Source of the DNA: CBDFNN01 sp965250215
Lineage (GTDB): Bacteria > Bacteroidota > Rhodothermia > Rhodothermales > DATKEJ01
Length of the DNA stretch: 64,000 nucleotides
Direction of reading: 5' to 3'
Assembly (NCBI GenBank): GCA_965250215.1
Contig: CBDFNN010000004.1
Span: forward strand, 1-64,000
The position numbers were made by a program, and so were the translations under genes. The notes below the pieces were generated by a model. That model did no database searches. It was given only the letters and a program-made list of their open reading frames with translations, and was not told the origin of the DNA. Of this stretch, positions 50,265-59,011 are shown piece by piece. Position 1 is the first letter of the stretch; each line of letters opens with the position of its first letter.

Positions 50265-52805
50265 TCATTGTTTGCTTATCACCTCATCAAGGTTTAAAAG
50301 TAGCGAGCAAAGTCCAGCAAAAGCGGCCAATTCTATCTGGTCAAGGTCTCGACTAACGGGTGCATCTCCAACGGAGATGATTTTCACAGCCTCCTCAGGT
50401 ACTTGTCGATATTGGTCTTCTAGCGTGTCTAACCGCCGTTTCAAAAAGTCCATCTCTATTGAACTTGGAAAGCGAGAACTCGCAAGTCGGAAAGCAAACT
50501 CTATTCGGTCTTCGTCACTCTCATTTGAATTCATCACTCGCTCTGCCATGACACGAGCTGCCTCTGCGTAGGTGACATCGTTCAAGGTTGTAAGAGCATG
50601 CAAGGGGGTATTGGTCTTTGGCGATTTTACCGTGGAGGTTTGTCGGCTGGCATTGTCAAACAACATTGTGGGTCCAATTATCCTGCGCCAAAAAGTATAC
50701 AGAGTCCTTCGATAGAGTTTATCTCCTTTATCTTGTTCATATTTGATCTTACCGAAGCTGGCTTCCTTCCATAGATCCACTGGCTGGTAAGGCTTGACCG
50801 ATGGACCTCCCATCTTGTTCACAAGCAAACCGCTAATAGCGAGAGCCATGTCTCGGATCATCCAAGATGGCAATCGACTTCTCGATCCTCTCGCAAGCCA
50901 TCGATTTTCTGAGTCTTGTTCCAAAAGTTCTGGGGAGACAACTGAGGCCTGTTGATAGGTCGCGCTCATCACGATATTCTTATGGAGTGCCTTCACATCC
51001 CAACCCCTCTCTATGAAATCGACGGCCAGCCAATCTAGGAGACGCGGATGCGATGGCTTCGCGCCCTGCACTCCAAAATCTTCCGTGGTTTTCACGAGCC
51101 CCGTTCCGAAGAAGGCCTGCCAAAATCGATTCACTGTGACTCGTGCCGTTAATGGATTAGAATCAGAAACGACCCACTTCGCAAGACCTAATCTATTGCC
51201 AGGTGCGGCTTCATCCAAGGGCGGAAGGAAAGCCGGTACATTTTTGACTGCTAGTTTTTCGCTAGGTTTGTCATAACCCCCCTTCGTCAGAACAAAGCTT
51301 TCTCGAGGGGCCTCGCGTTCATCCATCACCATGACAAGGATGTTCTGATTGGCTCGCCTGGTGTAGGTCGATTCTGCGGATTGCAGAGAACGAAGTAGCG
51401 CAGTGTATTCAACTTGGCTGGATTCGAAGGCTTTGATCAAGAGGCCAATGTAGTAGCCACTTCTATTTCCCGGATGGAGTTTTAGAGCATCAACATTTTC
51501 GCCGATGAGACCTTGCGCTTCGATAGAGTTGGCGGCGCTTAAGCCTTCGGGCCGAGGAAAGATCTTCTCCTCTTCGTTGTAGACCAATTGAGCAGCCTCG
51601 TCCAACTTTTCTTTAAAAACAGCCAGTGCCTGTTTTTTCTCTGGTGAACTCAGATCGAGATAGGGTGGCACCTTGCCGCTGTAGGATCCTCCTTCCTCCG
51701 AGCTCTGATTGAAATAGTCGTAGAATTGGTAGTATTCTTTTTGAGTGAGCGGATCGAATTTGTGATCGTGGCAGCGGCTGCAGTTGATGGTCAGACCAAG
51801 CCAAGCCGTACCCAAGGTTTCAACTCGATCAAAGACATTCTCCACGCGCGTCTCTTCAGGAATGCGTCCTCCTTCACCATTGTACATGTGGTTGCGGTTG
51901 AAGGCTGTGGCCAAGATCTGATCGGTGGATGGGTCGGGTAGTAGGTCTCCTGCTAGTTGTTCAATCGAAAACTGATCAAATGGCATGTTGCCGTTGATGG
52001 CATTTACAACCCAGTCTCTCCACGGCCACATACTCCGAGTAGGGTCTCCTTGGAATCCGTTGGTGTCTGCATAACGCGCAAGATCGAGCCAGTCCCACGC
52101 CCATCGTTGACCATAGGCCGTTGAGGCAATGAGTCGGTCGACGGCTTCTTCATAAGCATCTGGAGTATCATCGCCAAGGAAGCTATCTAGCTCCTCAAGA
52201 CTTGGCGGAAGACCGGTCAGGTCAAAGGACAGCCTTCGGAGCAAGGTCGCTTTCTCAGCTCGTATTGATGGAGAGAGTCCTTGCGATGAGAGTTCAGCAA
52301 AGATGAAGGCATCGATTTCATTCTTGGCCCATTCGGAATCAGTCTCCTGAGGCATCGGCTTTTCTGGCGCGAGGAATGCCCAGTGTTTTTCATACTTGCC
52401 TCCCTCTTTGATCCACCTAACTAAAATAGCTTTGTCCCTTTCAGATAGGAGTAGTTTGGAATCGGGCGGAGGCATCTTCTCTTCCGGATCTCGATTGAGA
52501 ATCCGCTGGATCAATGCACTTTTACCGGGAGAGCCAGGTACCAAAGCTCGATTACCAGACTCTGGTAATTCAGCGAGAGCACCCTCTTCTAGGTCAAGGC
52601 GTAAATCGGCTTTTCTGGCCTTCTCATCGGGGCCGTGACAAGAAAAGCAACGGTCCGAAAGAATGGGTTGTACATCGAAATTGAAATCTATCTCATCTGG
52701 CAGATCGAGATCAGAGGAAGCAGACCCCGGAAGATCATAGCCACATCCGCCCAAAAGCCAGACGAGTGCCAGAATATAAATTGTTATGATCGTGCTTTTG
52801 TTCAT
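50265..52805 (-). CDS. PSCyt1-DUF1549-DUF1553 lipoprotein
   Basis: About 846 residues from ATG 52805, where a lipoprotein signal begins (IYILALVWLLGGC); the frame upstream to 52862 lacks signal-like features. Order: PSCyt1 haem domain with DRCFSCHGPDEKARK (C-x-x-C-H), a DUF1549 region (DLTGLPPSLEELDSFL; DWLDLARYADTNGFQ; TINCSRCHDHKFDPLT with a second C-x-x-C-H), and DUF1553 (ARVTVNRFWQAFFGTGLVKT; TYQQAS). Typical planctomycete surface cytochrome protein; electron donor and substrate unknown. Confidence 0.93.
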   Translation of the reverse strand: MNKSTIITIYILALVWLLGGCGYDLPGSASSDLDLPDEIDFNFDVQPILSDRCFSCHGPDEKARKADLRLDLEEGALAELPESGNRALVPGSPGKSALIQRILNRDPEEKMPPPDSKLLLSERDKAILVRWIKEGGKYEKHWAFLAPEKPMPQETDSEWAKNEIDAFIFAELSSQGLSPSIRAEKATLLRRLSFDLTGLPPSLEELDSFLGDDTPDAYEEAVDRLIASTAYGQRWAWDWLDLARYADTNGFQGDPTRSMWPWRDWVVNAINGNMPFDQFSIEQLAGDLLPDPSTDQILATAFNRNHMYNGEGGRIPEETRVENVFDRVETLGTAWLGLTINCSRCHDHKFDPLTQKEYYQFYDYFNQSSEEGGSYSGKVPPYLDLSSPEKKQALAVFKEKLDEAAQLVYNEEEKIFPRPEGLSAANSIEAQGLIGENVDALKLHPGNRSGYYIGLLIKAFESSQVEYTALLRSLQSAESTYTRRANQNILVMVMDEREAPRESFVLTKGGYDKPSEKLAVKNVPAFLPPLDEAAPGNRLGLAKWVVSDSNPLTARVTVNRFWQAFFGTGLVKTTEDFGVQGAKPSHPRLLDWLAVDFIERGWDVKALHKNIVMSATYQQASVVSPELLEQDSENRWLARGSRSRLPSWMIRDMALAISGLLVNKMGGPSVKPYQPVDLWKEASFGKIKYEQDKGDKLYRRTLYTFWRRIIGPTMLFDNASRQTSTVKSPKTNTPLHALTTLNDVTYAEAARVMAERVMNSNESDEDRIEFAFRLASSRFPSSIEMDFLKRRLDTLEDQYRQVPEEAVKIISVGDAPVSRDLDQIELAAFAGLCSLLLNLDEVISKQ

Positions 52806-52997
52806 CGAGGTAAGGCAGCCACGTACTCCAAAATGATGAGTGTGAAGGCAATTTCGAGTCACTCAATATCGCTTTATACCGTGCTGATTCGCAAGCGGGA
52901 CGGTCGACCTTTAGCAATATTATACTTAGGCATATATATTACAGATGTCTTTCCATCACCTTGGGAAAGAAACAACATCACCTAGATTATCGATCCT

Positions 52998-54239
52998 ATG
53001 CGACTCGCTACAATCATTTTTGCTCTTCTCGTTTCAACTTCCATCTTGAACGGACAGACTACTACTGTGCTCAATCTTGACTTTGAAGGCACAGGTGCCT
53101 CAACAGCATACACTGTTAACAACGCTATTACTCCCGGAGAGAACTTAACCTGCATTGCTGCCAATGACTACTGGGGAACCATCAACATCGCCGCCCAAGC
53201 ACCGGGTATAAGCTATACAGGAATATCGGGGAATTTCTACTTCGGTGCCCAGGATACAGATAGCTGCGTAAACGCCTCAGATGATTTAGTTACAGTCACA
53301 GCTCAAGCTTCCATCACAGGTTGCACGAATCTGCAATTCTCTGGAGATTTCGGAGAGGACGTGGCTGTTAGTGGTATCGATTGGGATATTACTACCTCCG
53401 TTAGAGTCCTTGCGACAGGAACTGGTATGACGGCTCCCATATTTGCTATAGAAGGGGCCTCTGCTACCATCGGAAATCAATTGCCTCGAGTTGACACGAA
53501 CAATGACGGTGTGGGAGACGGTGCAATAATAACTGATATAATGACGAGCTATCCTCGTGCAATTACTGGAACGGGGACAACTTTGACATTGCAATTCCTG
53601 ATTCAAGATCTTGACACAAGTGATGAGGACATCGCGATCGACAATGTCACGGTAACAGGAGACAATTGCACACCTCTTCCTGTTGAGATGTCCGAGTTGA
53701 AAATCGTTGAGAACGAAAGTGGCCGGCACTTGGTATGGCAGACCTTCACAGAAACAGACAATGCTGGATTTGAAATCGAATCACTTGCTCACGGACAGTT
53801 TCAGCAAATTGGATTCGTCGAAGGAGCTGGGACCTCGCAAGATTCAAAGGACTACAGTTTCGAGCTAAGTGAAATGACTCCAGGAAGAAATGAATTCAGA
53901 ATACGACAGGTTGATTTCGACGGAGCTTTCGAATACTCGAATGTAGTAGAGACGATTTCCGAGCTACCTAATTCGGTATACCTTTCTGAAGCTTATCCCA
54001 ATCCTTTCAACCCAAGAGCTAGATTTGATTTTGTAGTATCAAATGAGCAGGATGTCCAAATTGAGTTACTAGATCTTTCAGGTCGTGTCGTCAAGAGGCT
54101 TTTTGAAGGCCATGTTTCAGCAAACGATCCAATCGGAGTGACTATCGATGCAAGTGATCTGCCTTCGGGACTTTATTACTATCGTCTGAGTGGCAGTCTA
54201 GGTCATCAGGCTATGCAGTCTGTTGTTCTGATGAAATAA
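52998..54239 (+). CDS. Secreted protein with T9SS sorting domain
   Basis: 413 residues. Signal peptide (LATIIFALLVSTSILNGQ). The N-terminal region (VLNLDFEGTGASTAYTVNNA; TDSCVNASDDLVTVTAQAS; IDNVTVTGDNC) is a beta-sandwich-like domain without a named family. The shared module starts LPVEMSELKIVENESGRHLV, and the sorting domain has SEAYPNPFNPRARFDFVV and the end SVVLMK. Stands alone, divergent from the DUF1549 gene. Confidence 0.85.
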   Translation: MRLATIIFALLVSTSILNGQTTTVLNLDFEGTGASTAYTVNNAITPGENLTCIAANDYWGTINIAAQAPGISYTGISGNFYFGAQDTDSCVNASDDLVTVTAQASITGCTNLQFSGDFGEDVAVSGIDWDITTSVRVLATGTGMTAPIFAIEGASATIGNQLPRVDTNNDGVGDGAIITDIMTSYPRAITGTGTTLTLQFLIQDLDTSDEDIAIDNVTVTGDNCTPLPVEMSELKIVENESGRHLVWQTFTETDNAGFEIESLAHGQFQQIGFVEGAGTSQDSKDYSFELSEMTPGRNEFRIRQVDFDGAFEYSNVVETISELPNSVYLSEAYPNPFNPRARFDFVVSNEQDVQIELLDLSGRVVKRLFEGHVSANDPIGVTIDASDLPSGLYYYRLSGSLGHQAMQSVVLMK

Positions 54240-54303
54240 TCGCTATGTCCTTTTGTATTTGTGCAAGGTCTGCTCATGTTCTCTATGTAAGTTGCAGAGG
54301 GGC

Positions 54304-54654
54304 CTAATCAACCCACACAACAACTGTGGCCGTCGTAAAAAGTGCATCCTCTCCGTCGAAATTAGAGGCTCGCTCTCGTGAGGTTAGGATTATGGCATCA
54401 CCACCCGCCTTGCATCCTTCGGCTTTCATTTTAGGGAGGATGTCGGCAAGCGAATCAGCTCCAAGGAATCCCTTTCCTTCCAGCACACCGATTTCGTCAT
54501 AGTCCCGGTCGGGAAGCTTCGATGTAAAGATTTCAATATCGCAGTCCTCGGCCTTAGGCTGCATTTCTTGCCCAGTACTGATATAATTTGCTGATGCACA
54601 TCCCGCGAGAACGAGGACAGCAAGAATGAGTGAGTATTCGACTGACCGTTTCAT
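54304..54654 (-). CDS. Small lipoprotein, function unknown
   Basis: 116 residues with lipobox LVLAGC. The mature protein has DCDIEIFTSKLPDRDYDEIG and AGGDAIILTSRE, a compact alpha/beta pattern of uncharacterised envelope lipoproteins. Convergent with the T9SS gene 64 bp away. Confidence 0.7.
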   Translation of the reverse strand: MKRSVEYSLILAVLVLAGCASANYISTGQEMQPKAEDCDIEIFTSKLPDRDYDEIGVLEGKGFLGADSLADILPKMKAEGCKAGGDAIILTSRERASNFDGEDALFTTATVVVWVD

Positions 54655-54741
54655 ATGTGAAGAGTTTAGATCGGAGGTATAAGTTAGCGACTTTTCAAGC
54701 CTTGCTCAAACACCAATGGCGTGTTTAAATACCTACGAGAA

Positions 54742-55224
54742 TTATCTCGCTTGGGTTGCCTTTATTAATTGAATCCCAAGCCAGGCAGCGGCGAACCCGA
54801 TCAATGGAGATGTCACCAATCCCGGAAAGTATCCTCCTTTGTAAATAGTTAGTAGCGGATGTGCGACGAGATTGATCACTCCGGCGATGGCAAGAAACCA
54901 AGCAGCAACGAAGGCTGGCGTACTATCGGCTCTCAGTCTTCTAATCGAGACAATCCAAATCACGATCAGGATCAAATTGAAGGCGAGAAAAATGGGCAGC
55001 GGAATTTCTGATGAGCCAAGCAGCTTTCCCAGTTCCCGATGAAATCCCGTCATGGCTTCCTCTATAAAATGAACACTCTGAATTCCTGTTGCGAGAGCCA
55101 ATGAACGGGATGCTGCTATCCGCTCCGCCACAGATTCGATGGGTGAGTGTCGGATTCTTCCGAGTAGCAAGGCAACGATGGCAGCCAAACCAAGAGCAAG
55201 TATACTTGGAAGATAGATCAGCAT
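54742..55224 (-). CDS. HXXEE-domain membrane protein
   Basis: 160 residues, about five helices. The naming motif is present as QSVHFIEEAMTGF, and the later motifs N-x-x-x-H (INLVAHPLLT) and GYFPGLVTS match the HXXEE family, whose function is unknown. Monocistronic. Confidence 0.82.
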   Translation of the reverse strand: MLIYLPSILALGLAAIVALLLGRIRHSPIESVAERIAASRSLALATGIQSVHFIEEAMTGFHRELGKLLGSSEIPLPIFLAFNLILIVIWIVSIRRLRADSTPAFVAAWFLAIAGVINLVAHPLLTIYKGGYFPGLVTSPLIGFAAAWLGIQLIKATQAR

Positions 55225-55532
55225 TTAGATTTGATTACCGGTAGGTCCTAAAGCAGTCCGGAAGACAGATTATGTAGCGCATCACGGTCTGAGATATCTA
55301 TTTTGAATGAACCAGCGTTGTAGACTGGAATATCAGGTTCTTTGACAAGGCTTGCAGTTTTATCTGCATCTAGAAATCATCTGAATGCAGATTCTACTAT
55401 GTCGGACATCATCCTTCGAGAGCTTGCAGTTTCTTTCTTAATATCCTTCCACACTTGATTCTTGCAAATATGAATCTTAAATCTCGAATGTCTCTTTCAA
55501 GAGAAATCAGAATAATTGATAACACATTGTAA
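55225..55532. other. 308-bp spacer before the metal-response locus
   Basis: No gene. Two copies of GCTTGCAGTTT (about 55352 and 55423) form a 71-bp-spaced direct repeat. The promoter of the response-regulator gene should lie here but no clear box was found. Confidence 0.4.
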
Positions 55533-56252
55533 ATGGGAAAAGGAAGACTGCTGCTAATCGAAGATGAGAAAAGTCTAGCTACTCCAATTAAGAAAGGGTT
55601 GCAGGAAGAGGGATACCTAGTAGATCATTCTGACAATGGCGAGCAAGGCTTACTCATGGCCCTCACTACTCCCTATGATGTACTAATACTTGATTGGCGA
55701 TTACCAGGGATGGACGGAATAACGGTACTCAATCGCATTAGGGGCTCAAAGTCCAAGCTTCCCGTGCTAATGCTAACCGCCATGCAAGAGGTCGAATACC
55801 GAGTCAAGGGATTGAATGCTGGCGCGGACGATTATCTGACAAAACCTTTTTCATTCGAAGAACTTCTTGCCCGTATAAAAGCGCTCAAACGTCGGCACCA
55901 AGCCGACACTATACCACTCGAGCACGAACAAGTCCGGCTCAAGGCTGGCATCTTGGAAATGGACATCGTGCGACGAACGGCAAGTCTAGCGGGAGAATCA
56001 CTCGTGCTACGAATGAAGGAATTCCAGCTATTGGAGTTATTCATGCGCCGAGTGGATGAGATAGTCACGCGCACAATGATTGCGGAGCAGGTCTGGGGTT
56101 CGGCTTTTGATGTGACAGACAATGCCATTGATGTGACCATTTCTAACTTAAGGCAACATCTGGCATCTGGCCTTGACGACATCGAGATCGAGACCATGCG
56201 GGGATTAGGTTATCGCTTAAGTGTACTAACAGAAAAGGGAGACGACTCTTAG
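55533..56252 (+). CDS. OmpR/PhoB-family response regulator of the metal-efflux locus
   Basis: 239 residues. Receiver domain with LLIEDEKS, phospho-acceptor Asp in VLILDWRLPGMDG, LTA and TKPFSFEELLARIKAL; C-terminal winged helix with VLRMKEFQLLELFMRR and VWGSAFDVTDNAIDVTISNL, then TMRGLGYRL. It resembles CusR/CopR regulators. The genes downstream are two lipoproteins, then the sensor kinase and czcCBA. A 26-bp perfect palindrome just past its stop may be its own binding site. Confidence 0.92.
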   Translation: MGKGRLLLIEDEKSLATPIKKGLQEEGYLVDHSDNGEQGLLMALTTPYDVLILDWRLPGMDGITVLNRIRGSKSKLPVLMLTAMQEVEYRVKGLNAGADDYLTKPFSFEELLARIKALKRRHQADTIPLEHEQVRLKAGILEMDIVRRTASLAGESLVLRMKEFQLLELFMRRVDEIVTRTMIAEQVWGSAFDVTDNAIDVTISNLRQHLASGLDDIEIETMRGLGYRLSVLTEKGDDS

Positions 56253-56270
56253 CTCTGCTAATTCTTGCCA

Positions 56271-56296
56271 TCAACCTTAAAAATATTTAAGGTTGA
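56271..56296. promoter_or_regulatory. 26-bp inverted repeat TCAACCTTAAA-AATA-TTTAAGGTTGA
   Basis: Eleven-base perfect arms around four A/T bases, 19 bp past the response-regulator stop and 86 bp before the first lipoprotein gene. No T-run follows, so it is more likely an operator than a terminator. The same half-site (TTAAGGTT) appears upstream of czcC. Confidence 0.55.
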
Positions 56297-56381
56297 CGAA
56301 AGGCCAGCTACAGACAATCAGTGATATCCTGCCATAACTTGAAAAAAGATCTGAAAAGACTCCACATCGACAAATAGTATT

Positions 56382-56798
56382 ATGAAAGTAGTCCAGAACA
56401 CTCTTACAATTTTTGCTGTTCTATTCTTAATGATCGGATGCGATTCCGCCGAAGGAGAAGAAGAGTCAGCCACACAGTATGACCTGACAGAGACCTATAA
56501 TGAAGTCAGAGCCGGAGCCCGCTTGATAGTATCTTACGATGCGGTCAACAACTCTTTCATGGGTACGGTGGAAAACACGACGAATAGTACATTGACTCAG
56601 GTTCGTGTCGAGATTCACTTATCGAATGGAACGGAACTGGGACCGACGCCGGCAGCGGATCTCGCCGCAAGCGCAAGAAGGGACATTACGCTTCAAGCCA
56701 CAACTACTCCCTTCGCCACCTGGAGCGCTCACCCAGAAGTCGGCGGTGGAGAAGGCGGCGGTGAACATGGAAGTGGTGGAGAGGGAGGAGGAAACTAG
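56382..56798 (+). CDS. Lipoprotein with Gly/Glu/His tail, first paralogue
   Basis: 138 residues. Lipobox FLMIGC. The core (ETYNEVRAGARLIVSYDA, then GTVENTTNSTLTQVRVEIHL, SNGTELGPTPAADLA) looks like a small Ig-type beta-sandwich resembling FxLYD domains. The last 20 residues are GGGEGGGEHGSGG-like, acidic/Gly with His. Located directly in front of a paralogue and a sensor kinase in a metal-efflux locus. Metal buffering in the periplasm or a sensory accessory role is inferred. Confidence 0.75.
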   Translation: MKVVQNTLTIFAVLFLMIGCDSAEGEEESATQYDLTETYNEVRAGARLIVSYDAVNNSFMGTVENTTNSTLTQVRVEIHLSNGTELGPTPAADLAASARRDITLQATTTPFATWSAHPEVGGGEGGGEHGSGGEGGGN

Positions 56799-56891
56799 AG
56801 GATCAATTTTGTTGATATTCAGGAAACCAAGTATGAGGATGGCTCCCACGGAGTGGGCCACCTGCATTAAACACTCAAATAAATAAGATTT

Positions 56892-57470
56892 ATGAATCAC
56901 GTGTACAATACATCAAACGCGATTTTACTTTGCCTAGTAATAGTGATCAGCGGTTGTTCAACCGATGCCAAAATCGGTGATGAACCGAAGGCGGAAAAAC
57001 TGACAGAGAGTCGTGCGGAGCATGATCGTGACGAAAATGGCGGCGGAGAAGGTGAGGAATCGGGCACCGAACTATCTCTTGATGAGAGCTACAATCAGGT
57101 TCGAAACGGCGCTCGTCTCTTCATGACTTTTAATCAGAAAACTAACACCTTTCACGGAACGTTAGAAAACACTACAAATGAGACATTGGAGAGGGTTCGT
57201 GTTGAAGTTCATCTATCAAATGGTCTAGAGTTAGGACCCTCCAAACCTGCTGATCTTGCTCCAGGTGAAAAAAGGAAGGTGGATTTAAGCGCAACAAACA
57301 AGTTCTTTGACGGGTGGACTGCACATGCCGAGGTTGGCAACGACGAACATGAGGGAGAAGAAGGAGGCGGAGAAGGTCGTGGTGAAAATGAGGGAGAGCA
57401 CGGCGGAGAGGGACGCGGTGATGGCGGAGAAGAAAAAGGAGAGCACGAAGGAGAGGGAGACTCTAAATAG
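56892..57470 (+). CDS. Lipoprotein with long Glu/Gly/His tail, second paralogue
   Basis: 192 residues. Lipobox VIVISGC, then an acidic linker with DENGGGEGEE. The core repeats that of the previous protein (ESYNQVRNGARLFMTF; GTLENTTNETLERVRVEVHL; SNGLELGPSKPADLAPG). The 45-residue tail is built from E-G, E-H-G and E-K-G-E-H words (for example EGEHGGEGRG), a likely low-affinity divalent-metal ligand. The gene ends 12 bp before an intrinsic terminator. Tandem duplication with expansion of the tail is evident. Confidence 0.75.
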   Translation: MNHVYNTSNAILLCLVIVISGCSTDAKIGDEPKAEKLTESRAEHDRDENGGGEGEESGTELSLDESYNQVRNGARLFMTFNQKTNTFHGTLENTTNETLERVRVEVHLSNGLELGPSKPADLAPGEKRKVDLSATNKFFDGWTAHAEVGNDEHEGEEGGGEGRGENEGEHGGEGRGDGGEEKGEHEGEGDSK

Positions 57471-57481
57471 GCATTGCATGT

Positions 57482-57521
57482 TGTACGACCATTTGATCTA
57501 GAAATGGTCGTGCACTTTTTT
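57482..57521 (+). terminator. Intrinsic terminator between lipoprotein and sensor-kinase genes
   Basis: ACGACCATTT pairs perfectly with AAATGGTCGT (10 bp; three more pairs with one G-U if extended), 7-base loop GATCTAG, followed by GCAC and TTTTTT. Well-formed Rho-independent terminator placed 12 bp after the lipoprotein stop and 11 bp before the kinase start codon. Confidence 0.85.
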
Positions 57522-57531
57522 CCTCGAGACT

Positions 57532-58980
57532 ATGCAATTATCTATATCAACACGCCTCACTCTCTATTACGGCCTCGGGTTTTTACTGATACTTTGCACC
57601 TTTGTGGTCTATCTATATTCAAGTTTCGATATAGGTCTACATAAGGATTTTGAAGAGCAGTTGCGGAGAGACGAATTGTATTTTCAGAAAGCCTTACGCT
57701 TTGAAGGAGGGTTCCCATATCTATTTTCCGAAGGCCAAGAAGAGAAAGGATTGGAGGAAAAAGGAGAGCATGGGACAGGAGAAGAAGACAATGAAGAACA
57801 CGAGTCCACCCATTTTTCCGGAGCAGAGAACGCTTACGTCCGCCTCTTAGGTGTCGACGGCAGAACCATAAGTAGCAGTGCAAATTTAGCAGGATACGTG
57901 CTATTCGAGCCACAAATTCCTAGAGACCTTGGCCGTGCAGTTGTACCATCTCTCTTGGAATCGAAACCAGCCCAATCCCTCTACTCGCCAGTATTCAGCA
58001 CCCTGACTAAGCCTGTGGCTTGGCTTGAAATCACTCGATTTGAATCGGGGATGCATAGTGCACTTCATAGACTCGGTAGGCTACTGACGCTAGGTACAAT
58101 TTTAGGGGCGATCTTTGCCATTGGACTCGGTCACATATTGACTCGACGAGCCCTCAACCCGATCGCCAAATTGACCCAGGCGGCTAAAGATATTGAAGCT
58201 GGAAACACTAAAAATCGTCTGCCTTCAGATTTCGCGACGAGAGACGAACTGACAGATCTCGCGGAAACCTTGAATCATCTTTTGGCACGTTTGGATGATT
58301 CTCTGGAGCGTGAACGTCGGTTCCGAGCTGATGCCGCTCATCAGATGTTTACACCTCTGGCCGCCATCCAAAGCGAAATCGAAATTTCACTCCGCAGAAA
58401 ACGAGAGGCTGATGAATACGAGCAGACTCTTGCTCAGGTCTTGAATCAATTGGGAAGTCTGAATCGATTGGTGGAAGGACTACTGCAAATATCTCGAGCC
58501 GAATCCATCATGCACGAAGATGCTGAGAGTGTTGATGTAGGCAAATTGCTTACCAAAAGAATCGAAGACTTCGAGGCCATTGCCGAGAAGAGAAATATCA
58601 GACTAAGTGGCGAAGCACTAGAGCAGATCATTCTAGATATTCATTCAGAGCACTTCAATACCGTAGTTGATAATCTCCTGGAGAACGCCTTGAAATACAC
58701 GCCCGTGGGCGGTGAGATAAAAGTGTCCTTGCTGGAAAAAGAGGCTCAGCTAGAATTGACGGTAAAGGATTCAGGTCTCGGTATGACCGATGAAGAAAGG
58801 AAGCACATATTTGAGCGCTTCTATCGTTCAGACCGATCGGAAATTGACAAAGAAGGAGGCATAGGCCTTGGCCTTTCCATCGTTCATGCCGTCGTAGATG
58901 CCTATGGTGGTTCCGTTTCAGTTCAAAGCGATGGAGAAACGAAGGGCAGTCAATTCTCCGTGTTCTTCCCGCGAAAATAG
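57532..58980 (+). CDS. Sensor histidine kinase of the metal-efflux locus
   Basis: 482 residues. First membrane helix LTLYYGLGFLLILCTFVVYL, periplasmic sensor of about 140 residues, second helix near 190-205, HAMP (LTRRALNPIAKLTQAAKDIE), dimerisation domain with AAHQMFTPLAAIQSEIEISL, and ATPase with ENALKYTPVGGEI, DSGLGM and GGIGLGLSIVHAV. The sensor holds an acidic/His insert (residues about 66-95, EEKGEHGTGEEDNEEHES) resembling the lipoprotein tails. The normal H-E box residue is Gln (H-Q-M-F-T-P). Expected to work with the regulator at 55533. Confidence 0.9.
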   Translation: MQLSISTRLTLYYGLGFLLILCTFVVYLYSSFDIGLHKDFEEQLRRDELYFQKALRFEGGFPYLFSEGQEEKGLEEKGEHGTGEEDNEEHESTHFSGAENAYVRLLGVDGRTISSSANLAGYVLFEPQIPRDLGRAVVPSLLESKPAQSLYSPVFSTLTKPVAWLEITRFESGMHSALHRLGRLLTLGTILGAIFAIGLGHILTRRALNPIAKLTQAAKDIEAGNTKNRLPSDFATRDELTDLAETLNHLLARLDDSLERERRFRADAAHQMFTPLAAIQSEIEISLRRKREADEYEQTLAQVLNQLGSLNRLVEGLLQISRAESIMHEDAESVDVGKLLTKRIEDFEAIAEKRNIRLSGEALEQIILDIHSEHFNTVVDNLLENALKYTPVGGEIKVSLLEKEAQLELTVKDSGLGMTDEERKHIFERFYRSDRSEIDKEGGIGLGLSIVHAVVDAYGGSVSVQSDGETKGSQFSVFFPRK

Positions 58981-59011
58981 ATGTCAGTTCTATCGTGCTT
59001 ACTTGATCTCG

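Noticed and set aside
56838..56862. Hairpin-like TGGCTCCCAC / GTGGGCCA between the two lipoprotein genes
   Set aside because: The stem has a bulge and no T-run follows; too weak to call a terminator.
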